From: Viridibacillus arenosi
GTDB taxonomy: Bacteria > Bacillota > Bacilli > Bacillales_A > Planococcaceae
Assembly (NCBI RefSeq): GCF_001955655.1
Contig: NZ_MSPW01000011.1
Span: 62,001-126,000, forward strand
Direction: 5' to 3'
DNA length: 64,000 nt
This document shows positions 57,901-64,000 of the stretch, piece by piece (the first letter of the stretch is position 1; each line of letters starts with the position of its first letter). The translations under genes were made by a program, and so were the position numbers. The notes below the pieces were generated by a model. It did not search any database and was not told where the DNA came from. It saw only the letters and a list, made by a program, of their open reading frames with translations.

Positions 57901-59756
57901 GTAAGCATAAAAAAACGCAACCTCAAGGCGGCGGTCCAATGGGGCATGGCGGTGGTCATATGATGATGGCAGGGCAAAAAGCTAAGAATTTTAAAGGTAC
58001 GTTTAGACGTTTACTTAGCTTTTTAAAACCACATCGTAATCGACTAATCGTCGTATTTTTAGCAGCAATTATGAGTACTGTTTTCATGGTTGTGGGGCCG
58101 AAGATAATGGGGAATGCAATCACTGAATTATTTGAAGGGGCATATAGCAAATTCAAAGGAGTACCAGGAGCAGAAATCGACTTCCATGCTATTGGACAGT
58201 TGTTACTGTTACTTGCGGGACTTTATGTAATTAGTAGTTTGTTTTCGTATATTCAACAGTATATTATGTCTAGTGTCGCTCAAAAGACAGTTTATGATTT
58301 AAGAACAGAAATCAATGAAAAGCTAGAGAAGCTTCCATTGAAATATTATGACGGACGTGCAAATGGAGAGACTTTAAGTAGAGTAACAAATGACATTGAT
58401 ACAATTGGCAGTACGCTACAGCAAAGTGTGACACAATTCATCACTTCGATCGTAACCATAATAGGGATTATTATCATGATGTTAACAATCAGCCCGTTGT
58501 TGACGTTAATATCAATTGTAAGCCTACCTCTTTCAATTTTCGTTATTAAACCAATTTTGAAAAGGTCCCAAAAACATTTTGCAGATCAACAAAAAACACT
58601 TGGCCAGTTAAATGGTCATATTGAAGAAATGTATACAGGCCACCAAGTCGTTAAAGTATTTGGACATGAGAAAAAAGCAGTCGCAGAATTCGATGAAGTA
58701 AATGAAAAATTATATCAAGCAGGTCGTAAAGCACAATTTATCTCGGGAATGATCATGCCATTAATGTCTTTCATCGGGAATTTAAGTTATGTCATCATTA
58801 GTGTTGTTGGTGGTATTTTAGTAACGCAGCGTGCGATTTCAATCGGGGATATACAAGCATTTATTACGTATACTCGACAGTTTACCCAGCCTATTGCACA
58901 AACAGCGAACATTGCAAACATTATCCAATCAACAATTGCAGCAGCGGAACGTGTTTTTGAACTACTAGATGAAGAAGAGGAAGTAAAAGAAGTGACATCT
59001 TCTAGTTTAACAAAAGCAAAAGGTGCCGTTACTTTCGAGAATGTTAGTTTCGGATATGGCAAGGAACTATTAATAGAAGACATGAATATTGAAGTACTTC
59101 CAGGTCAAACAGTTGCCATTGTAGGTCCAACAGGAGCTGGTAAGACGACCCTGATCAATTTGTTAATGAGATTTTATGAGTTAAATGACGGGAAAATCAA
59201 AATAGATGGTATTGATACACGTAACATATCTCGCGAAAACCTCCGCAAAACATTTGGCATGGTGCTTCAGGATACTTGGCTTTTTAATGGAACAATTAAA
59301 GAAAACTTAGCTTTTGGAAAAGAAAATGCGACAGATGAAGAAATATTCTTGGCTGCCCAAACAGCTCGAGCAGATCACTTCATTCGTACACTTCCAGACG
59401 GTTATAATACCGTTTTAAATGAAGAAGCATCAAACATTTCGCAAGGACAAAAGCAGCTCTTAACTATTGCTCGAGCTGTACTTGCGGATCCTCCGATCAT
59501 GATTTTAGACGAAGCAACTTCAAGTGTTGATACACGTACAGAATTACTGATCCAACAGGCGATGAATCGTTTAATGGAAGGGCGAACTAGCTTTGTTATT
59601 GCACATCGTCTTTCCACTATCAGAGACGCTGACTTGATCCTAGTGATGAATCAAGGTAAAGTGATTGAACAAGGAACACATCAAGATTTGTTAGAAGAAG
59701 ACGGTTTTTATGCTGACCTTTATAACAGTCAATTTTCAAATAAAAAAGCAATGTAA
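57897..59756 (+). CDS. heterodimeric ABC exporter, catalytically complete subunit
   Basis: The 619-residue partner has a Gly/His/Met-rich cytoplasmic N-terminus (GGGPMGHGGGHMMMAG), six helices, and an ATPase domain with Walker A GPTGAGKTT (~410), signature NISQGQKQLL (~513, SQGQ instead of SGGQ), Walker B IMILDEATSSVD (~535) and a proper switch His in IAHRLST (~568). The altered signature here and the altered Walker B/switch in the partner together disable one composite ATP site, while the other stays intact. Start ATG overlaps the upstream stop. Confidence 0.9.
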   Translation: MSKHKKTQPQGGGPMGHGGGHMMMAGQKAKNFKGTFRRLLSFLKPHRNRLIVVFLAAIMSTVFMVVGPKIMGNAITELFEGAYSKFKGVPGAEIDFHAIGQLLLLLAGLYVISSLFSYIQQYIMSSVAQKTVYDLRTEINEKLEKLPLKYYDGRANGETLSRVTNDIDTIGSTLQQSVTQFITSIVTIIGIIIMMLTISPLLTLISIVSLPLSIFVIKPILKRSQKHFADQQKTLGQLNGHIEEMYTGHQVVKVFGHEKKAVAEFDEVNEKLYQAGRKAQFISGMIMPLMSFIGNLSYVIISVVGGILVTQRAISIGDIQAFITYTRQFTQPIAQTANIANIIQSTIAAAERVFELLDEEEEVKEVTSSSLTKAKGAVTFENVSFGYGKELLIEDMNIEVLPGQTVAIVGPTGAGKTTLINLLMRFYELNDGKIKIDGIDTRNISRENLRKTFGMVLQDTWLFNGTIKENLAFGKENATDEEIFLAAQTARADHFIRTLPDGYNTVLNEEASNISQGQKQLLTIARAVLADPPIMILDEATSSVDTRTELLIQQAMNRLMEGRTSFVIAHRLSTIRDADLILVMNQGKVIEQGTHQDLLEEDGFYADLYNSQFSNKKAM

Positions 59757-59763
59757 TAAATGT

Positions 59764-59795
59764 AGCCTTGATTCTAATTTGGAATCAAGGCTTTT
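59764..59795 (+). terminator. terminator of the MarR-ABC operon
   Basis: AGCCTTGATTC-taatttg-GAATCAAGGCT followed by TTT. Confidence 0.85.
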
Positions 59796-59929
59796 AAAAT
59801 TTTGAGAACAGAATAGTCAGTAATATTAGAATTGTATAAAATAATAAATAACAATATAATAAAAGAATAGCTTAATATATTTGCAGAAATTACAGTCCGA
59901 ATAACATGAATGAAAAGCGGAGGTAAACA

Positions 59930-60796
59930 ATGAACATTACTTATAAATTATTGTCGTCAGTAAGCTTTCAAGAAGCACATGAATTATTTAATAGAGGGTT
60001 TGAAGGTTATTTATTACCGATGAATTTATCTTTTGAAACATTCATTAGTAAGTTTGGAAATGAAGGTTTATCTCCATCGCTCTCAGTCGTTGCGTATGAT
60101 GGTATTGAGCCTGTCGGATTTGTACTGCAGGGAATTAGAGAAGTGGATGGTCAAAAGGTTTCATGGAATGGTGGAACCGGTATTGTTCCCGAATATCGCG
60201 GGAAGAAGTTGGGCTTTTCTTTGATGCAAGAGGCGGAGAAAGTCTTAATGGACAACGAAGTTTCTATAGCTACATTGGAAGCACTTTCTGAAAATAGACC
60301 AGCCATATCATTATATGAGAAGTGTGGTTACAAAGTAGTTGACGATTTGCTCTTTTTATCAGCAAATGGGGCATTAGATCATCAATTACCAAATTTAGAT
60401 GGCTATGAAATTCAAAGAATTCCTGCTGTGCATGCAATAGGTTCAGGATTATTTCCGGCTATTGTACCTTGGCAAACAGATCCTAGTAACACACCTAAAA
60501 TAGGTGGAGAAGTTGTGATGATTACAAAGGATGAAGATGTACAGTCTGCATGTCTTATTCGGAAAAAATATGTGTTCGGAAATGAAACGGAAGGTATTAC
60601 ATTGTTTCAAGTATCTGAAAATGGTGATGAAGATGTACTAAATGCATTACTTGCGTATGCTTTGGAATACGATAAGCCAATAAATCGTACTACTTATAAC
60701 TTCTTAAAAGGAAACGGACGAGTGATTTCCTTATTAACGAAAAAGGGATTTGAGGAGACGCCTGTTTCACAAGTATTTATGACAAAAACTTACTAA
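59930..60796 (+). CDS. GNAT-family acetyltransferase, two-domain
   Basis: The 288-residue protein has a complete N-terminal GNAT domain (GFVLQGIREVDGQKVSWNGG, then GIVPEYRGKKLGFSLMQEAE with the acetyl-CoA loop RGKKLG, and SLYEKCGYKVV) and a second, less typical GNAT-like half (residues 150-288). It resembles other Bacillus two-domain GNAT proteins. The ribosome site CGGAGG precedes ATG. The acceptor is unknown. Confidence 0.83.
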   Translation: MNITYKLLSSVSFQEAHELFNRGFEGYLLPMNLSFETFISKFGNEGLSPSLSVVAYDGIEPVGFVLQGIREVDGQKVSWNGGTGIVPEYRGKKLGFSLMQEAEKVLMDNEVSIATLEALSENRPAISLYEKCGYKVVDDLLFLSANGALDHQLPNLDGYEIQRIPAVHAIGSGLFPAIVPWQTDPSNTPKIGGEVVMITKDEDVQSACLIRKKYVFGNETEGITLFQVSENGDEDVLNALLAYALEYDKPINRTTYNFLKGNGRVISLLTKKGFEETPVSQVFMTKTY

Positions 60797-60800
60797 CTTA

Positions 60801-60840
60801 CCTGTTCAACTTTTAATAAATTGATTGAACAAGGTTTTTT
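60801..60840 (+). terminator. terminator of the GNAT gene
   Basis: CCTGTTCAA...TTGAACAAGG followed by six T. Confidence 0.65.
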
Positions 60841-60853
60841 AATCGCTTTTATG

Positions 60854-60891
60854 AAACAAGCCCTTCAATCAACAGATTGAAGGGCTTGTTT
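60854..60891. terminator. bidirectional terminator between convergent genes
   Basis: A 17-bp perfect stem, beginning AAACAAGCCCTTCAATC, with the loop AACA. It ends the RND gene on the minus strand. Confidence 0.85.
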
Positions 60892-60897
60892 GTTATG

Positions 60898-63800
60898 TTA
60901 AACAGATTCATTCATTTCGCTTGCTTGTTCTCTTTGCTGCCTTTTTGCTTTTCGGAAGTGAAGAGTCTCGTAAATAACGGGAATCACCACAAGTGTCAGC
61001 AATGTGGCCATTGTTAAACCGCCAATTACGACGATTGCAAGACTACTGGAAACTAAGCTAGTTGACTCTGCTTTTTTAAATAATAATGGAATCATAGCAC
61101 ATACTGTCGCCATAGCGGTCATTAAAATTGGACGCATTCTTGTAGCTGCTGCTTCTACTAGTGCATCGCGAATAATCATTGTTTTTTCATTTTGTTTGAC
61201 ACGATCTAGCAAAACAATCGCGTTCGTAACTACAATTCCAATTAACATTAAGGCACCAAGTAATGCCGTAACATCTACCGTAATTCCACTAATCAATAGG
61301 CCGAGAATCGCACCGATTGCTGCTAATGGAAGTGAACATAATATTGCAATTGGTGCACGGAATGTCTTAAAGGTTACAACCATAATTAAGAACACGATTC
61401 CTATTGATACAAGCATAGTGATAAATAAATCAGAGAAATCGTCTGCTTGTTGAGCACTTGCACCGCCAATATATACGTTTACTCCAGCTGGAATCTTCAT
61501 TCCCTTTACATCTTTCTTACCAAAGATAGTTTTAGTAATCTCTTCATTGACCTTTGATAGATGCTCAGGATCAACACTAGCGGTAATACGTACATATGAA
61601 TTTCCATCTTTATGGATTATGTTTGTTGGCTTCTCTTCTTGTTTTAACTTTGCTACTTTAGATAAAGGCGCCATTCCTGTAGGAGTAGCAACTAACATCT
61701 TGTTTAATTCATCTTTCGTTTTTGGGTTCAGGAGAGGCTCTAACATAATTGTAGTTGGTTGTGAACCAATCGTTGCCATTCCTATAGGCGTTCGATTTAG
61801 AAAAACACCTAATTGCTGAGAAATTTGCGTTGCGCTTCCTTCAGCAGCATTCACTTTAAAAGAATAGACCATTTTTTTGTCATCCTGATTGGTTGTTACC
61901 TTATCAATACCTTTTATTCCTTCGATTTTTTCTTTTACATTAGTTGCAGTTTTTTCAATTTGATTTAAATCATCACCCATAACATCAATCGTAATTGGTG
62001 AAGATGAACCTGACATAAAGGAAGCTGTTTCTACTGTTAGTTCTGCACCCACATACTCATTCTTTTGTTTTTCTAGTCTTTCAAGCATTTTTTCTGTATC
62101 TTTACTATCCTTTAACATGATCATGATTGTTGCAAGCGTTGGAGAATTAACCCCGCCAAATCTCGCGGCATCTTCTGTATTACCAAGCTGTGTATATTCA
62201 TATTCCACTTCATCCTGAGAGTGAATGTAATCTTCAAGGCGAAGTGTATTTTCTTTTACTTTTTCAAGTGGTGTATCATTTGGATATTCTAAAGTTGCCT
62301 GTATGAAATCAGCTGTCGATTTATCAATCTCTCCCTTAGGCATTGCAAAATAAGTCCCAATTGAACCTGCAAATAATAATAAAGAAAGTAGATATACAAC
62401 CCATTTATGGTTTAGTGTCCATGTTAATAAGCGAGAAAAACGTACTGCTGGCTTATGCGAAGCAAGTTTACTATTTTTCAATAAGGATGAACTCATCAAC
62501 GGTACAACTGTGACTGCAACAATTAATGAAGCGAGTAAAGAATATGTGATCGTCAAGGCAAATGGCATTAAAAAGTCTTGTAAACTGCCACTAACTAATC
62601 CTATTGGTAAGAAGACGGCAACAGTTGTTAGTGTAGAAGCTAATATAGCTGTTCCTACTTCTTTTGTCGCTTCTACAATAAGACTTACTGAGAATTTTTC
62701 GTTTTGCATTTTCCGGAAAATGTTTTCTATTACGACGATACTATCGTCAACAAGCCTTCCAACAGCCACAGCTACTCCACCTAATGTCAAAATGTTTAAC
62801 GAGACTCCTGACATCCATAGCAGAAACAGTGTAAAAGCTAGAGAAAGCGGTATGGAGACAATCGTAATAAATGTTGAACGTAGGTTTCTTAGAAATAGTA
62901 CAATTACTATGGTCGCGAATAGTGCGCCTAATAATACTTCTTTCATCATTGTATTTACGGAACCTTCTATCATATCGGCTGTCGACATAATAACATCACT
63001 TTGGACGTTATGATATTGTTTATTCATTTTCTTTGTTACTTCGGCAATTTCTTTCCCTGTACTTACTGCGTTTGCATTACTTTGTTTCGTCATAATAAGA
63101 ATCAACGCATCTTTACCGTTTACGCGAGTAAGAGTAGTAGTTGGCTTTTTAATGCTTACTTTTGCGACATCCGCCAGTTTGACATCTGGAGCAATGGAAA
63201 GTTGTTGGATGTCTTTCAAAGAATTCAATTTTCCAATGATTTTGATGTTACTGGCCTTGTCGTCAATCGTTTTTTCCCCGACTGAAGCAGAAAGGTTTTG
63301 ATCTTGGAGTATTGTCATAATATTCTCAAGTGATAATTGTTTTTCTGCTAATAGCGTATTATTTATTTTTATAGAAACATATGAACTTTCTGTACCAAAC
63401 GCTTGCACATCTGCGACACCTTTAATATCTTTATACATTGGAATGATTTTTTTCTTAGCAAATTCGCTGTTTCTTTTTGTTAATCCATCCTTAAAAGTAA
63501 TAGAAACATCTGCAATCGGAATCATGGATGTATTAAGCTGAATGATTGAAGGTTTCTGTACATTCTTTGGTAATGTGACGGTAGAAAGAGCTTCTTGCAC
63601 TTCCTGCTTGGCATCTTTCATATTGGTTTTTGATTCAAATAATATATCGATTTGTGAAAATCCATCACCTGTTGTAGAGAAATAATCTTTTTTACCTTTG
63701 ACAGAACTCACTGCGGTTTCAATTGGGGTTGTGACCTGTTGCTCCATCGAATTAGAATCGACTCCTTGCCCCAGTGCAATTATTGTTATTTGCGGTTGAT

Positions 63801-63924
63801 CGGCGGGTGGCAAAAACTCCATTGGTAATTTGAAATAACTAACAGTACCTAGTAGTAAGACAAGGATTGTAACTAATGTTATGGCCGCTTTATTCTTGAA
63901 GGACCATTTAGTAAAGATAGACAT
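60898..63924 (-). CDS. RND-family efflux pump (AcrB/SwrC type)
   Basis: The 1008-residue pump has twelve helices and two large external loops. The first helix is followed by FKLPMEFLPPADQPQITIIA; helix 4 carries the proton-relay aspartates in AVAVGRLVDDSIVVIENIFR; the second half repeats with GIVVTNAIVLLDRVKQ. It belongs to the Gram-positive RND group that includes SwrC, which confers surfactin and drug tolerance. I set the start at ATG 63924, 10 bases after AAAGGAG (MSIFTKWSFKNKAAITLVTI); the frame is open to 63981 without a ribosome site. No membrane-fusion partner lies in the window. Confidence 0.9.
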   Translation of the reverse strand: MSIFTKWSFKNKAAITLVTILVLLLGTVSYFKLPMEFLPPADQPQITIIALGQGVDSNSMEQQVTTPIETAVSSVKGKKDYFSTTGDGFSQIDILFESKTNMKDAKQEVQEALSTVTLPKNVQKPSIIQLNTSMIPIADVSITFKDGLTKRNSEFAKKKIIPMYKDIKGVADVQAFGTESSYVSIKINNTLLAEKQLSLENIMTILQDQNLSASVGEKTIDDKASNIKIIGKLNSLKDIQQLSIAPDVKLADVAKVSIKKPTTTLTRVNGKDALILIMTKQSNANAVSTGKEIAEVTKKMNKQYHNVQSDVIMSTADMIEGSVNTMMKEVLLGALFATIVIVLFLRNLRSTFITIVSIPLSLAFTLFLLWMSGVSLNILTLGGVAVAVGRLVDDSIVVIENIFRKMQNEKFSVSLIVEATKEVGTAILASTLTTVAVFLPIGLVSGSLQDFLMPFALTITYSLLASLIVAVTVVPLMSSSLLKNSKLASHKPAVRFSRLLTWTLNHKWVVYLLSLLLFAGSIGTYFAMPKGEIDKSTADFIQATLEYPNDTPLEKVKENTLRLEDYIHSQDEVEYEYTQLGNTEDAARFGGVNSPTLATIMIMLKDSKDTEKMLERLEKQKNEYVGAELTVETASFMSGSSSPITIDVMGDDLNQIEKTATNVKEKIEGIKGIDKVTTNQDDKKMVYSFKVNAAEGSATQISQQLGVFLNRTPIGMATIGSQPTTIMLEPLLNPKTKDELNKMLVATPTGMAPLSKVAKLKQEEKPTNIIHKDGNSYVRITASVDPEHLSKVNEEITKTIFGKKDVKGMKIPAGVNVYIGGASAQQADDFSDLFITMLVSIGIVFLIMVVTFKTFRAPIAILCSLPLAAIGAILGLLISGITVDVTALLGALMLIGIVVTNAIVLLDRVKQNEKTMIIRDALVEAAATRMRPILMTAMATVCAMIPLLFKKAESTSLVSSSLAIVVIGGLTMATLLTLVVIPVIYETLHFRKAKRQQREQASEMNESV

Positions 63925-64000
63925 ATTAAAAAAATCTCCTTTCACATGCTCATCCATTTTTTTATAGCTCATTTTCAACATTAATATTTCTCGCTTTATT

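Noticed and set aside
61004-63285. Several plus-strand ORFs of 90-167 codons opposite the RND gene
   Set aside because: They are antisense shadows of a 1008-residue pump with strong family motifs and have no ribosome sites.
1-64000. Prophage, insertion sequence or tRNA/rRNA genes
   Set aside because: No transposase, integrase, phage structural gene or tRNA cloverleaf was recognised anywhere in the window.

Overview
This window is AT-rich DNA from a low-GC, endospore-forming member of the Bacillales. The evidence is a complete spore-germinant receptor operon, AGGAGG-type ribosome binding sites, frequent TTG and GTG starts, and close functional matches to Bacillus-type proteins (Amj, LnrJKLMN, YodB/YodC, YrvL, CidA/CidB, the SwrC-type RND pump). 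I cannot fix the genus from sequence alone; a Planococcaceae or Bacillaceae bacterium fits. I see no rRNA, tRNA, CRISPR array, intact insertion sequence or prophage.

Region 1 (1 to about 22 kb) is an accessory-looking stretch. It carries small stand-alone genes: a serine hydrolase, a GNAT acetyltransferase, a GyrI-like protein, two HExxH proteins, a MerR regulator paired with a GAP-family membrane protein, a DUF4097 lipoprotein, the cidR-cidA-cidB cluster, a YrvL protein, a DUF2089/SHOCT trio, the gerA-type operon in the order A-C-D-B, a lipoprotein and an Ig-like secreted protein. Between them lie decayed gene pieces and at least nine copies of a dispersed repeat built around a GAGCTGT/ACAGCTC terminator hairpin. 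One yrvL locus, with its leader, is duplicated; the second copy is internally deleted and frameshifted.

Region 2 (about 22 to 42 kb) holds a Fur-box-controlled siderophore ABC importer, an MFS exporter behind what looks like a translational attenuator (leader peptide plus SD-sequestering hairpin), a YodB-like redox regulator divergent from a nitroreductase with two matching operators, amj (lipid II flippase), and an lnrJKLMN-like two-component/ABC module for membrane-active antibiotics.

Region 3 (42.2 to 46.7 kb) is the riboflavin operon ribD-ribE-ribBA-ribH. It is preceded by three complete tandem FMN riboswitches, each with its own terminator. This is the most unusual feature in the window: transcription must pass three FMN-sensing terminators in series before reaching ribD.

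Region 4 (46.7 to 64 kb) holds small membrane proteins; an IclR regulator divergent from an SDR-FAH hydrolase-KdgT permease operon that suggests oxidative/hydrolytic breakdown of an imported 2-keto-3-deoxy sugar acid; an RNA methyltransferase; an MFS transporter; a MarR-controlled heterodimeric ABC exporter with one degenerate ATP site; a GNAT protein; and an AcrB/SwrC-type RND pump. Many genes in regions 2 and 4 concern export or antibiotic and redox stress.
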